From NCBI GenBank assembly GCA_016711405.1, contig JADJSZ010000049.1:1-64000 (forward strand): DNA of 64,000 bases, given 5' to 3'. Positions within the stretch are counted from its first letter, which is position 1. Every line of letters begins with the position of its first letter. Under the pieces are notes generated by a model. It had not been told where the DNA came from. It was given only the letters and a program-made list of their open reading frames with translations, and ran no database searches. The position numbers and the translations under genes were made by a program. The stretch is from Candidatus Hadersleviella danica (lineage in GTDB: Bacteria > Chloroflexota > Anaerolineae > Promineifilales > Promineifilaceae). Positions 49,283-58,794 of the stretch are shown piece after piece.

Positions 49283-50675
49283 GGAGAACCACCCACGGTG
49301 TTTTGAGAAGGATATAGATGTCCATCCACAAGGAGTAGTTTTGGACGTAGTAGATATCTTCTTCGGTGTTGAGGTGCATGGGTTTGTCGGAGCGGCCGTT
49401 GACTTGCCACCAACCTGTGATGCCTTGGGGGACGGCGAAGCGTTTCATTTGCCACGGTTCATATTTTTCGACCAGCCACGGCAGTTCGGGGCGGGGGCCA
49501 ACGAGGCTCATATCGCCGAAGAGGACGTTGAAGAATTGGGGTAGTTCGTCGAGGCTGGTGCGGCGAATAAAGCGGCCGACGCGGGTGATGCGGGGGTCAT
49601 CGCGGAATTTAAAGACAAGATGGCCTGCTTCGTCTAGTTGGTTCATTTGGGGTTGCAGGGCTTCGGCGTTGGGAACCATGGAGCGGAATTTGTACATGCC
49701 GAAGATGCGGCCGTTTTCGCCAACGCGCTTTTGGCGAAAGAGAATTTCCCCTTCGGAATCCATTTTGATGGCGAGAGCAACGGCCAACATGATGGGCGAT
49801 GTGAGGGTAATTAAAAAGGTGCTAATCGCTATATCTAAGATGCGCTTCATAAAGCGTTGCACATCATTAAGCGCGGGCGAGCGTAGATTAATCATGGGCA
49901 CGCCGCCAAATTCTTCGGCCGAGGCACGATACAAGGCAAGGCTAAAATAGTCGGGCACGATGCGGACATTCACGGCCAAATCTTGAAGTTGCCAGACGAG
50001 TTTGCTTAGTTCTTCATATGCTTGGTGGGGCAGGGCGATAATCACGTCGTCTATGTGCCGTTCTTGGACGATGGTACGCACATTGTGCAGAGAACCGAGG
50101 AGGGGGAGGGTGTCTGTTTGGGGAGAGGGGCGGCCGTTGTCCACGTAGCCGATGACGGTGAGCCAGCGGTTGCCCTCTTCCTGCATGAGTTGCACGACAT
50201 GTTGCCCAACAGAGCCAGCCCCAACGATGAGGATCCGCTTTTCGCTCGGCTGGGATTCGGCAAGGCGAAACCAAATGCGGGCGACGATGCGCCATAAGAG
50301 CAAGACAATTAAATCGGTGACGAGAAAGAGGAGGACGAGCCAGCGGGATAAATCGCGAAAGCCAATATAGAGGATGCCCATGAAGACAAGGGCGGCTAAA
50401 CCTGTGGCAAGGGTGGTGGTGAGGAATTCATCGGTAACGCGATAGGTGCGTTTGGGGTCGTAGACCGAAAACAGGGGGAAGATGATGCCCCAGATGATGG
50501 GCACGGCGAAATAAAGCGGCGAAGGGACATCAATTGCGGCGAGGGGAACCATGAATGGCAGGGTGGCGGGGAGGAGGGGGCGGAGGATGCCTGCCAGATG
50601 GAGGGTGAGGAGGGTGAGGGTGATGTCGAGGGCGATAGAGAATAAGGCGTAGTTGATGGTAAAACGCTTGAACAT
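49263..50675 (-). CDS. Polyprenyl-phosphate glycosyl-1-phosphate transferase (WbaP/CpsE type)
   Basis: This 470-residue protein initiates exopolysaccharide synthesis. Four N-terminal TM helices precede a Rossmann-like cytoplasmic domain (KRILIVGAGSVGQHVVQLM, VIGYVDNG). A fifth helix (MKRILDIAISTFLITLTSPIMLAVALAIK) leads into the catalytic PGT domain with EILFRQKRVGENGRIFGMYKFRSMVPNAE, TSLDELPQFFNVLFGDMSLVGPRPE and PQGITGWWQVNGRSD. The frame is intact. It is the upstream partner of the ligase-like gene. Confidence 0.95.
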   Translation of the reverse strand: MFKRFTINYALFSIALDITLTLLTLHLAGILRPLLPATLPFMVPLAAIDVPSPLYFAVPIIWGIIFPLFSVYDPKRTYRVTDEFLTTTLATGLAALVFMGILYIGFRDLSRWLVLLFLVTDLIVLLLWRIVARIWFRLAESQPSEKRILIVGAGSVGQHVVQLMQEEGNRWLTVIGYVDNGRPSPQTDTLPLLGSLHNVRTIVQERHIDDVIIALPHQAYEELSKLVWQLQDLAVNVRIVPDYFSLALYRASAEEFGGVPMINLRSPALNDVQRFMKRILDIAISTFLITLTSPIMLAVALAIKMDSEGEILFRQKRVGENGRIFGMYKFRSMVPNAEALQPQMNQLDEAGHLVFKFRDDPRITRVGRFIRRTSLDELPQFFNVLFGDMSLVGPRPELPWLVEKYEPWQMKRFAVPQGITGWWQVNGRSDKPMHLNTEEDIYYVQNYSLWMDIYILLKTPWVVLRGKGAY

Positions 50676-50958
50676 AGTTGGCTCACAGAGTATGTGAAAT
50701 TTTTCTCAAGCGGATATTATGCCTTTTTTGGGGGTCTAATGGCAAGTGGATATTACCCAGACAGTTTGTAAAACAGTTTGCACGAGGGGTGGTGGCTCTT
50801 GAGGGTGTGGGTTTTAAGACTTTTGCAAGTGTGTTAGTGGTGATAACTTAACTGTCAAAGGCCATTGATATGGTCACGGCAAGATGGATTCCACCCAGAG
50901 AGGGTACCTGTTGGAGGCCACAGAAAGGGTAGTGCTACTATTAGATGAGGAATGAGTG
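50676..50958. other. Gene-free spacer within the exopolysaccharide region
   Basis: About 280 bp lie between the WecG/TagA-type gene and the phosphoglycosyl transferase. There is no tandem repeat, no strong hairpin and no convincing short gene. It probably carries the promoter for the downstream gene. CGGCCG sites become absent from here to about 54.8 kb. Confidence 0.5.
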
Positions 50959-51729
50959 TTATGAAAGCTGTTGGCGTTGGCGTATTTTTTGTTTGAGGAC
51001 GCGCCATAAGAATATGGGATTGCCGATGATGTAGCGTTTCCAGAGACGACGGGGTTCGATGAGGAGGCGCCCGAGCCATTCGAGGCCGTTATCGGTCATC
51101 CATTGGGGGGCCCGCTGGAGGTTTCCCGAGATGTAATCAAAAACAGCACCACCTGTTAGAGCGATATTGACTTCTAAACGTTCCCAATTTTCCATAAGCC
51201 ATTGCTCTTGAAGGGGCATTCCCATACCAAGGATGAGAATGTTGGGTTTTAAGCGATTTATCTCAGACAGTATGGCTTCATTGTCAGCACTGCCTAAAGT
51301 TTTATCAAAGTAACCATCAAGGACGCCGACAATATTTAGTTTGGGATGTTTTTGGAGAAGCTTTTCAGCGGCTTGCTGGGCAATTCCTGGCTGTGCTCCG
51401 AGAAAGTAAAAAGTATATCCACGAGGTTCTGCAAATTCGGCCAGTTGCCATATCCAATCTGCGTAGGTGATGCGTTCGGGAATGTGGTGCCCTAGTACTT
51501 TGGCTCCTAGCATAACCCCCGCACCGTCACAAAAGACGATTGCGGCTTGATTGAGGAAATCACGAAGCCATGTATGTTTATAAGCTAAATTTAAGCAATG
51601 CACATTTACATTTAATATTAATTGATGCTGTTTTTTTTGAATATAATCAGAAATTTGATTATGCAATTCGTCAACATTCATCGATTTTACAGAAACCTCC
51701 AATATATATATATCACTTCGCTGTATCAT
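50959..51729 (-). CDS. WecG/TagA/CpsF family glycosyltransferase (GT26)
   Basis: This 256-residue enzyme adds N-acetylmannosamine(uronic acid) or a related sugar to a lipid-linked acceptor. GT26 motifs are ILNVNVHCLNLAYKH, FCDGAGVMLGAKVLG, ERITYADWIWQLAEFAEPRGYTFYFLGAQPG (in parts), LNIVGVLDGYF, ILILGMGMPLQEQWL and ALTGGAVFDYISGNLQRAPQWM, followed by GLEWLGRLLIEPRRLWKRY. Its start overlaps the upstream polymerase stop by 4 bp (ATGA). Confidence 0.94.
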   Translation of the reverse strand: MIQRSDIYILEVSVKSMNVDELHNQISDYIQKKQHQLILNVNVHCLNLAYKHTWLRDFLNQAAIVFCDGAGVMLGAKVLGHHIPERITYADWIWQLAEFAEPRGYTFYFLGAQPGIAQQAAEKLLQKHPKLNIVGVLDGYFDKTLGSADNEAILSEINRLKPNILILGMGMPLQEQWLMENWERLEVNIALTGGAVFDYISGNLQRAPQWMTDNGLEWLGRLLIEPRRLWKRYIIGNPIFLWRVLKQKIRQRQQLS

Positions 51730-53087
51730 AATTTTGCATCAACTTGATTTAGGAGTAAGCGTTTGTAGTTATTAATCAACCCTAATGATAGACCAATTGC
51801 CGCCCAAATCCAAAGCTGTACCTCGAAAAAATAATAGGCATTAGAAAGAAAAGAAAAAACATTGATTGTTAAATATGAAATACCAGTTGCTGTGACAAAG
51901 AAGTATTCTGGATAATTCTTGAGCTTAGATTTACGAAGTAATGTGTCCAACAAAGCCAGTTGGAGATATACATACAATAGCAACCCAAAAACACCTGTTT
52001 CAACAAGATACAAGAGATAATCATTATGAGCCGCTATATCAGGGCGTTTCGTTGCCATTTCGTAAATTGGCACAAAACTACCTAAACCGTGCCCCCAAAA
52101 AGGGGCTTCTAACCAAGCACGCCAACCAATGAAATGGGTTTGAATCCGCAAGAGAGTTGAGTTATCAACCCCTTGTATTGTCCATTGGTAGCGGGTGGCA
52201 TAAACAGGAGCCTGTTGTAGAATATTGTTATCTATTGTAAATAAAACTAAAAAGCGACCAACTAATTGATCAATTACAACTGGAGAAATCAAAGTAAAAC
52301 TAAATAATAAAACCAAAAAACCGAGCATCATAAATCGTCTATTCTGTTGCCAAACTAGCAAGACGAGGGCTAATATTGTTGCGATAACCACTAGCCGAGA
52401 ATGAGTTGTAATAATCAACAAAAATGCCAAAACAAACACCGAAAACCTGACAAAACCAATCCGTTGATTAGATAATAAAAACAGACTTATACCAGATAAA
52501 AATAATGCAAACCCCAAAGGACTTTGATTTAATGTGCCAGTGGTACGATAGGCTCCGTTCATAAAAGGCGCTAACCCCAATGCTATCTGGAGCAGGCCAT
52601 ACCCCATTGGAATAATAAGTGCTACTACAACCGCTTTAGCAAATAAATGGGGGTGAGGTATCCTCGAACTGTTAAATTGTAAGCTCCCCAAGCAAAAAAA
52701 AATAGCCGTCATCCAACGCAAAGATGATGGGAACCACCAACGAACAGGAAGTTGGTTGATAACTGCAACTAAAAAACCAATTAAAACAAATCCTATAAAG
52801 CCTAATAAAATTTTAGGCAAATGCCCTGTATAGCTCAGCAAAACAACTGCAAACGCATTAAGACTACTAATCAGTAAGAGCAAAAAACGGACATTGATAT
52901 TCATTCCTGCAAAAGAGCCAACCTCCAAACGGCTAAATGCAGATGCTACTGGGAGTATAATAAGTGAAGTTAACAAGACGCTAATGGATAGTATCCCAAA
53001 TGCTTTTTGCATAGGATTTTGCATATTAATTGAGTGAGGAAATGCAATTTGTGACATAAAATTTGGTTGACTCTTAACAACAATCAA
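51726..53087 (-). CDS. O-antigen polymerase/ligase family protein (Wzy-like)
   Basis: This protein has about 450 residues and around eleven TM helices. The periplasmic loop shows THSRLVVIATILALVLLVWQ (RxxG-like strand of Wzy_C) and FWGHGLGSFVPIYEMATKRPDIAAHNDYLLYLVETGVFG, where the HN is conserved. The base composition is A+T-richer than in the flanking chromosome and CGGCCG is absent, so recent acquisition is likely. The frame is intact. The start overlaps the upstream gene by 14 bp. Confidence 0.88.
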   Translation of the reverse strand: MIVVKSQPNFMSQIAFPHSINMQNPMQKAFGILSISVLLTSLIILPVASAFSRLEVGSFAGMNINVRFLLLLISSLNAFAVVLLSYTGHLPKILLGFIGFVLIGFLVAVINQLPVRWWFPSSLRWMTAIFFCLGSLQFNSSRIPHPHLFAKAVVVALIIPMGYGLLQIALGLAPFMNGAYRTTGTLNQSPLGFALFLSGISLFLLSNQRIGFVRFSVFVLAFLLIITTHSRLVVIATILALVLLVWQQNRRFMMLGFLVLLFSFTLISPVVIDQLVGRFLVLFTIDNNILQQAPVYATRYQWTIQGVDNSTLLRIQTHFIGWRAWLEAPFWGHGLGSFVPIYEMATKRPDIAAHNDYLLYLVETGVFGLLLYVYLQLALLDTLLRKSKLKNYPEYFFVTATGISYLTINVFSFLSNAYYFFEVQLWIWAAIGLSLGLINNYKRLLLNQVDAKL

Positions 53088-54203
53088 TATAATGCTTGAG
53101 CAAGGAGTTAGTGATTTCTTCTACACTAGATGTAATAGATTGAACTGGGTTCGTTGTTTGAAGCAAAGATAAAACATCTTTTAAGTTATCAGTCTTATAG
53201 AAAGACTGGTTTTCAGCTAAATAGGAGCCTTGTTCTGGAAATGCAAAATTGCGATGATAAATTAAAACAGGTAATCCAACCATTTCGGCTTCAATAGCCA
53301 TTGTAGATCTTGCTGTTATCAATAGGTTAGTCCAAGCCATATCGGCTATTGGATCATTATCTGACAGGGAAATTGTCATATTTTTGGGCCACTTGGCAAT
53401 TTGATAGTCATTTAGGTCTAGTTCTCGGGGATGAATTCTTACTTTTATACGCCAATTAGGATATGATTTAGCAAATTGTTGCAAATCTGCAATATCTTTT
53501 TGTTGATTGTTATGTCCAGCTAAATCCCCGTGCCATTTATAAGCCCCTGTAACATATAGACAATTATTTGATGGCTGTTGTCTTAGCTTGCTAAATTTCT
53601 GTGCATGATTGATAAAACGAGGTAATGTTACAACTTTTATAGGAGCCAATACTTTTTGAGATAGCAAAACATTTCGTACTGCCTCATTCATCACATAAAT
53701 CTCATCTAAGTTAGTGTGCCCTATATCACTAGGAAAATATTGGTTTAAGTTAAAATAAGCAGATGTTCTCTGTAAGGTTCTCTTCATAATAGCATAAAGG
53801 TACAAATATGATTTGTGTGACCAAGGTTGTAACACCCCATCTAATAATAGTATCACCCTTCCCCCCTGCTTACGCACAGCGTTCGCTATTACACGTTGCA
53901 CGGCTCCATCTGAACCTATAACCAATAAACGGGTTCCTTTTGCATACTGTTCTAACGTTCTACTGGCTCGATATATCCACAAAAAACGGTCTTTTGTAGA
54001 CATCAGATAATATGGTTTGGAAAGGGAAAGAGCTATTTGTTCTTGATTTGGCAACAAAGCTAATTTGATTGTATCCATGCCGAAAATCATATCCCCATGT
54101 AATGTGCGGATATGCGTTTCGAAACACCCACATTTAACAAACTTTGAGCCAGTGGAGCAAAGTTTAAAGCGTGTGTTTCATTTTGAATTAAAAAAGTAAT
54201 CAT
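53074..54203 (-). CDS. GT-B-fold glycan transferase (CDP-glycerol transferase/KpsC-like), one frameshift
   Basis: This protein has about 375 residues. The start MITFLIQNETHALNFAPLAQSLL (54203) gives a typical GT-B first strand but hits a stop at 54087. Restoring one G in the GGGG run near 54,088 joins it to the open frame MIFGMDTIKLALL. The C-terminal half carries LYVTGAYKWHGD, IKVRIHPREL and TNLLITARSTMAIEAEMVGLPVLIYHRNF, the donor-site pattern shared by teichoic-acid and capsule transferases. The start overlaps the flippase stop (ATGA). The exact sugar or polyol is unknown. Confidence 0.75.
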
Positions 54204-55483
54204 TTTTGTCGCAAAACAAATATTCCCATAATAGCAAGTGTGGCCGTATAAAAAACAAATGCAAGTGCTGAACCAAGGCCAATACCATTGAGTCCCCATC
54301 CCAAATGCACAAAAATTGTATTGAATACAATACTAAGTATGAGAGCTATTATTTGAACCATCAAATAATAATTTTGTTTACCTATTGTATTTAAAAAATT
54401 ACCAAAACCTGTCGAAAAAGGTATCATAGCTAAACCTAATAGAAGATACTGAGCAGGTTTAATTCCAAACGTATATTCTGGCATACTAATGCTAACAATC
54501 CACGGTAATAAGAAATAAACTCCAAGTAACATAGGCCAAGTAATCAAGACAGAAAGGATTGTTTGCTGCTTAATAAGAGGATTAATGCATGACTTTTTAC
54601 CGACTTTCCCATATAGATAAGCCATACGGGGATACATTTGCTGGCTAATAACAGAGGGAAACAGGCTTAAGATACTGACACACAAAATGGCTAAGGTGTA
54701 TTGACCCAAAGCTTCTATACCTAGAAATTTAGCAATGATCCAACGGTCAGTCGTAGTCAATAAACTATAAACAAGCCCTGCCAGCATAATAGGCCATCCA
54801 CTAGAAATCAATGCCTTAATCACAGACCAATTCCATTGGAAAGCCAACGGCCGCTTGACAATGCGAGCCATCACCCCACAAAGAAATAAAGCCACAATGG
54901 CTTGGCCAATAAACCCAGAAATACCCCAGATATAAGCCAGCGGCAGTGCAACTATAGGTAACAAAACAGAAAAGATAAATTGCTGTTGGCTCATCGCCTT
55001 AAACAAACCTTGCGCTTTCAGACTTAATTGGAAGTATTGATTTAACTGCCACGAACCAAATAAAAAACCCATCCACAACAATGGGTATTTATACGGCATG
55101 GGGAACCATAAACTAAAAAGGGCTATTGCCCCCCCTCCTATCATATTTACCAGCAAAACAAACCAAAAACTAGCCTGCAGCATTTCCCCCACAGCGTCGC
55201 TGTTTCCTTGTCCACGTAAAATAGGAACATTGCGGTTCATACCATTCGGGACACCGAATGTCACCATTACCCCATACAACAGGAGTAGGTTGAGGACGTT
55301 CCAAACCCCAAACTCATCGGGACCAACCCATTGGGCGACGACAAGACTCACAAAGAGGCGCGAGAATTGGAAAGCGGCCGTAGACACCCCAAAAAACAGC
55401 AATTCAGCCGCCCCACCTTCACGCCACATCCAATTTTTAACTTGCTCTTGAAAAGTCAGAGAGGTTGTTTCATTTTTTAACAT
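54200..55483 (-). CDS. Flippase (Wzx/oligosaccharide flippase family)
   Basis: This 427-residue protein has about twelve TM helices of the MOP superfamily. The N-terminal helices are FQFSRLFVSLVVAQWVGPDEFGVWNVLNLLLLYG and GVPNGMNRNVPILRGQG. The middle shows LAGLVYSLLTTTDRWIIAKFLGIEALGQYTLA and the C-terminus shows GFGNFLNTIGKQNYYLMVQ. It moves lipid-linked repeat units across the membrane. The frame is intact and the composition is A+T-rich. It is probably translationally coupled to the transferase downstream. Confidence 0.93.
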   Translation of the reverse strand: MLKNETTSLTFQEQVKNWMWREGGAAELLFFGVSTAAFQFSRLFVSLVVAQWVGPDEFGVWNVLNLLLLYGVMVTFGVPNGMNRNVPILRGQGNSDAVGEMLQASFWFVLLVNMIGGGAIALFSLWFPMPYKYPLLWMGFLFGSWQLNQYFQLSLKAQGLFKAMSQQQFIFSVLLPIVALPLAYIWGISGFIGQAIVALFLCGVMARIVKRPLAFQWNWSVIKALISSGWPIMLAGLVYSLLTTTDRWIIAKFLGIEALGQYTLAILCVSILSLFPSVISQQMYPRMAYLYGKVGKKSCINPLIKQQTILSVLITWPMLLGVYFLLPWIVSISMPEYTFGIKPAQYLLLGLAMIPFSTGFGNFLNTIGKQNYYLMVQIIALILSIVFNTIFVHLGWGLNGIGLGSALAFVFYTATLAIMGIFVLRQK

Positions 55484-55581
55484 GTGACATAGCCATAGTG
55501 CATATAGCCAAAACGAATAACCTCTTTGATTTCAGTAAATTGACAAGCTTCTTACCAAAGGCACCTCTAATTAAAATTATT

Positions 55582-56595
55582 TTATTCTTCCAATTCATTA
55601 ATTCGCCCTTGATTGATTTGTGCTATTCGTTCTTGAGAGTGTTGGTCATTGGGTTCAAGTTCTAAAAGGCGCTGGTAAGCAATCTCAGCCTCTACCCATG
55701 ATTCTTCTTGAAAGTAAATATCACCAAGGTAATAGTAGCACCATCTGATGTGAGGATTACTCGTTTGCTCCCATGCGTTCTTAACTTGCCAAATTTGCTG
55801 TTTAGCGGTCGTGACATCATGGTTTGCTTGATAGAGCGCATAAGCATAACGTAATCTAGCCCACTGATGGTGTGAGTTTAGCGCGAGGGCTTGGGAAAAA
55901 GCATTGAGTTGTTGCGAAAAATCTTGCCCTTGCCAAGTATATAGATGGCCTAATTGGTACCATGCCTCAGCCGCTATATTATTTGAGCTAAACTGGTTAA
56001 GTTCTAAGGCTTGCTGATATAGTTCCAAAGCTTTGGGCAAATCCCTGATTTCTGGTGGCCCAAGTTGGTAAATAATACCCTGTTGTAAGTAGATATCACT
56101 TCGAGAAAAATTGTTCTCAGGAAGCCATTGCAGGGCTTGGTCATAACTAGTCAAAGCACTTAACCAGTACTGTTGGGTTTGCAAAGTACGACCGTAGAGG
56201 TACCAATAAGTACTATTGGTTGGCTCAAGCGCAACCAATACTTCATAAAATTGCTGGGTAGCTGGCCAATCTTGCTGAGTTTGAGCAAGTTCTGCATACA
56301 TAGGTAAGCGAAGATAAGCCATTGGGTTATTACGCCAAATCTCTATCGCGGCAGATGAGTTATTTTTCGCTAAAAGAATTTGACCCAAACCCCAGTTTGT
56401 AGATAAATCTCCCTCATTTTTAGCAAGAACCTGCCGAAATACCTTTTCGGCTAAGAGATAATTTTTCGGCTCTTCCTTAAGTGCATGGTTGGCATAAAAA
56501 TAGCCCACATTTCGCCAGAAGATGGGCTGGAGTTGCAAACTCAGTAGATAGGCCAAGCATAGCGCAACTAAAGTTTTGACGGGAAATGTGCTCAT
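55582..56595 (-). CDS. Membrane-anchored TPR protein
   Basis: This protein has about 337 residues. One N-terminal TM helix (VKTLVALCLAYLLSLQLQP) precedes seven or eight tetratricopeptide-like repeats, e.g. YWLSALTSYDQALQWLPENN, LPKALELYQQALELNQ, AWYQLGHLYTWQGQDFSQQL and AEIAYQRLLELEPNDQHSQE. Such proteins act as scaffolds in polysaccharide assembly and export. The start at 56595 (MSTFPVKT) was chosen because it follows the Wzz-like stop by two bases. Confidence 0.85.
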   Translation of the reverse strand: MSTFPVKTLVALCLAYLLSLQLQPIFWRNVGYFYANHALKEEPKNYLLAEKVFRQVLAKNEGDLSTNWGLGQILLAKNNSSAAIEIWRNNPMAYLRLPMYAELAQTQQDWPATQQFYEVLVALEPTNSTYWYLYGRTLQTQQYWLSALTSYDQALQWLPENNFSRSDIYLQQGIIYQLGPPEIRDLPKALELYQQALELNQFSSNNIAAEAWYQLGHLYTWQGQDFSQQLNAFSQALALNSHHQWARLRYAYALYQANHDVTTAKQQIWQVKNAWEQTSNPHIRWCYYYLGDIYFQEESWVEAEIAYQRLLELEPNDQHSQERIAQINQGRINELEE

Positions 56596-56597
56596 TT

Positions 56598-57708
56598 TTA
56601 GATTGCGGTTTTCCACCATTGACGGCCGATAACCCATCCCACACTCGCCAAGCAAGCTATAAAAGCTGACAAACCCATCGCCATTGATTTGCGTGGTCCA
56701 GCTGGCTCCTCCGCCACACCCGCATAACTCGCCAGCCGCACCTGCCCCGTCGTATCCTCGGCCGTAATCATCACCTCATCCAGCGTCCGCCCCAACGTCG
56801 TGTAGGTCCCAAACGCCAACTCCTGTTCGCCCTGCAACCGTTTCTGCTCACTCGTTGCCACCTGCAACCGCTCCTGAGTAGCCAAGATTTGAGGCTCTAA
56901 TATGGCCAACTCCTCTTCAAGCGATGCTTGACGAAGTGCCAAAACCTCTTGCAAACTGGCCAACACGGCCGCACCCTCTCCCCCCGTCATCTCCGCCACA
57001 CCCCCTACCCCGCCCGACATCCAACAAAAACGAAGTCGTCTCCCCAGCCATACCGAACGCTCTCGCTTGCAACAGAGTCAGCGCCGTCACATCGGCCGTG
57101 GACAATCCCTCACTTGCCGAACGAGAATCTAATTGTGCCGCATAAGCGGTGACATCTCGTTGTAAATCGGCCGTTTGTCGCTGTTGCAACAAATACGCCG
57201 CCTGCGCTTGGAGCGAACTCGCCAATTCCGTGGTCAACAATTGGAGGGGGTTTTCAGCTTGGAACGCGGCCAACTGGCTGTCTATCGTCTCTAATTTCGT
57301 CTCCGTGCGCGTCAGTTGTGCCTGCAAAAAGCGCACGGGTTCATCCCCCTGCTGTCCAAACACCTCATTGGCCCGGTTCACAAACACATCTGACCACTGA
57401 TTGGCAATTTCGGCCGCCACCACGGGGTCATTGTGGCTCACCGTCAGCACAATCAAACTCGGGTCAGAGCCATTCTGCGCTACAAGGATGCCCCGTAACG
57501 CTTCCACCGTCATCAAATCAGGGATGGATAGTGAAGCAAACAGCTCCTCTACCACCGCATCACTCATGGCCAAAGTTGGGTAAGCAAGATAGGCAAAGGT
57601 CGCATCGGGTGTTTGGATGCGGGGGTCAAATTGCAAATTAAACCGAGGCTTCGTCACCAGCACCAAGGCGGATGATTCATAGGTGGGCGGGATGAATAGC
57701 ATGACCAC
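56598..57708 (-). CDS. Wzz-like chain-length/co-polymerase protein, truncated 5' end and one frameshift
   Basis: This periplasmic coiled-coil protein with a C-terminal TM helix (MGLSAFIACLASVGWVIGRQW) controls polymer length. From the first ATG it reads MVMLFIPPTYESSALVLVTKPRF, the region right after TM1, and then long helices (RTETKLETIDSQLAAFQAENP, SLEEELAILEPQILATQERL). The N-terminal cytoplasmic part and most of TM1 are absent; only EFAVVVMLFIPP remains after an in-frame TGA. A base shift near 57,010 joins the two halves. As the first gene of the operon, its truncation could matter for expression or signal an assembly gap. Confidence 0.8.
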
Positions 57709-57810
57709 AACGGCAAATTCTCACTTTTACGGAAATTTAACAGCCGCTAATCATACCCAAAGCACGAGAAGCAAACAAACTGCCGTTCACTCTCTACATC
57801 CTGCACTCAT

Positions 57811-57846
57811 AAAAAAAGGGCACACAGCGCAACGCTGTGTGCCCTT
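57811..57846 (-). terminator. Intrinsic terminator of the Flp pilin gene
   Basis: AAGGGCACACAGCG pairs with CGCTGTGTGCCCTT across a 3-nt loop. The run of seven A at 57811-57817 becomes the U-tract on the minus strand. Confidence 0.93.
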
Positions 57847-57869
57847 GGGCGGTATCTTCAGCTCAACCA

Positions 57870-58031
57870 CTAATCGCGTGTACTGGCTAAGTCGCTCCCT
57901 ACCTCACTAAATACCCCATAAATCGTTTCGCCAACAGTTCCCAAAATAACCGCCACCGTAACCGCGATTAACACCAAAATCAACCCATATTCAACCAGCC
58001 CCTGCCCCGATTCCGCAGGTAAATACAACAT
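57870..58031 (-). CDS. Flp/Fap type IVb pilin
   Basis: This 53-residue protein reads MLYLPAESGQGLVEYGLILVLIAV and continues hydrophobic through VILGTVGETIYGVFSE. The GQGLVEYGLILV core is the hallmark of Flp pilins: prepilin peptidase cuts after Gly, and the following Glu and Tyr are conserved. Flp subunits form thin adhesive pili made by the Tad machinery. No tad, cpa or prepilin peptidase gene lies in the window. The gene has the best Shine-Dalgarno site seen here (TTGGAGGTTATC-ATG), its own leader with a small GCAACA/TGTTGC hairpin, and its own terminator, as expected for a highly expressed structural protein. Confidence 0.88.
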   Translation of the reverse strand: MLYLPAESGQGLVEYGLILVLIAVTVAVILGTVGETIYGVFSEVGSDLASTRD

Positions 58032-58170
58032 GATAACCTCCAAGGATGAACGAAATGCAACAAAAGATGTTGCCTAGTATAGGCTACAGGAGGTATGCAG
58101 TTATATATTACCAAAGTACTACGATTTGGGATTTTAGATTTTAGAGTAAAGTGGACTTACGGCCGACAGC

Positions 58171-58794
58171 TCACAGTTCTAGCATCCGCAACGGGTAAAC
58201 ATTGACCACCTTGGTCGCCTCGTACTGCGTCTCTTGCGGGGTGGCGCGGTAGAGGTGGATGTGGCCATGCAGGAGGTAGCGCGGCCGAGCAAATTTCAGC
58301 AACGGCAAAAACACCTCAAACCCCTTGTGGGCAAGGTCTTCTTGGTCGTGGATGCCCAGCGGGGGCGAATGGGTGACCAAAATATCCAAGGCACGGCCGT
58401 ACCTCATCCGGTTCAGCCACAAACGGGGCAACAGCCGCAAGACCTCCCGACGCATTTCCCCTTCGCTATACATCAACGGGGCTTCGGGGCGGTAACGCAT
58501 CGAGCCTTCTAAACCCGCCAACAGCAAGCCTCGTTCCTCTACCACACGGCCGTGAATGTTATGCCCCCCCTGCACACTGGTCAGCACACGGCCGTCGGCC
58601 GTGTATTGCGGCCCCCTATCGTGGTTGCCCAACACATACAACAGCGGCACATCCAAGGCCGAAATCAAAAATTCCAAATAATAAAAAGGGAGGTCTCCAC
58701 AGCCCAAAACAAAATCCACATCCCCAAACTTATCGCGCACCGTTGGGGAATATACCTGCTCCAGCACTTCATCGCTCAGAGCCAAAATTTTCAC
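58171..58794 (-). CDS. Calcineurin-like metallophosphoesterase
   Basis: This 207-residue protein has the metallophosphoesterase motifs LALSD, GCGDLPFYYL, VLGNHDRGP, THSPP and HGHIHLYR. The first motif reads SD-E where DxH is usual (ALSDEVLEQ), a small deviation at the metal site. The substrate is unknown. The downstream part of the preceding MazG-like gene overlaps its start by 4 bp, so the two are translated together. Confidence 0.9.
   Translation of the reverse strand: MKILALSDEVLEQVYSPTVRDKFGDVDFVLGCGDLPFYYLEFLISALDVPLLYVLGNHDRGPQYTADGRVLTSVQGGHNIHGRVVEERGLLLAGLEGSMRYRPEAPLMYSEGEMRREVLRLLPRLWLNRMRYGRALDILVTHSPPLGIHDQEDLAHKGFEVFLPLLKFARPRYLLHGHIHLYRATPQETQYEATKVVNVYPLRMLEL

Noticed and set aside
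54087..54203. Separate 38-residue gene between the flippase and the GT-B transferase
   Set aside because: Its sequence is the first strand and helix of a GT-B domain, and one added G in a GGGG run joins it to the downstream frame.
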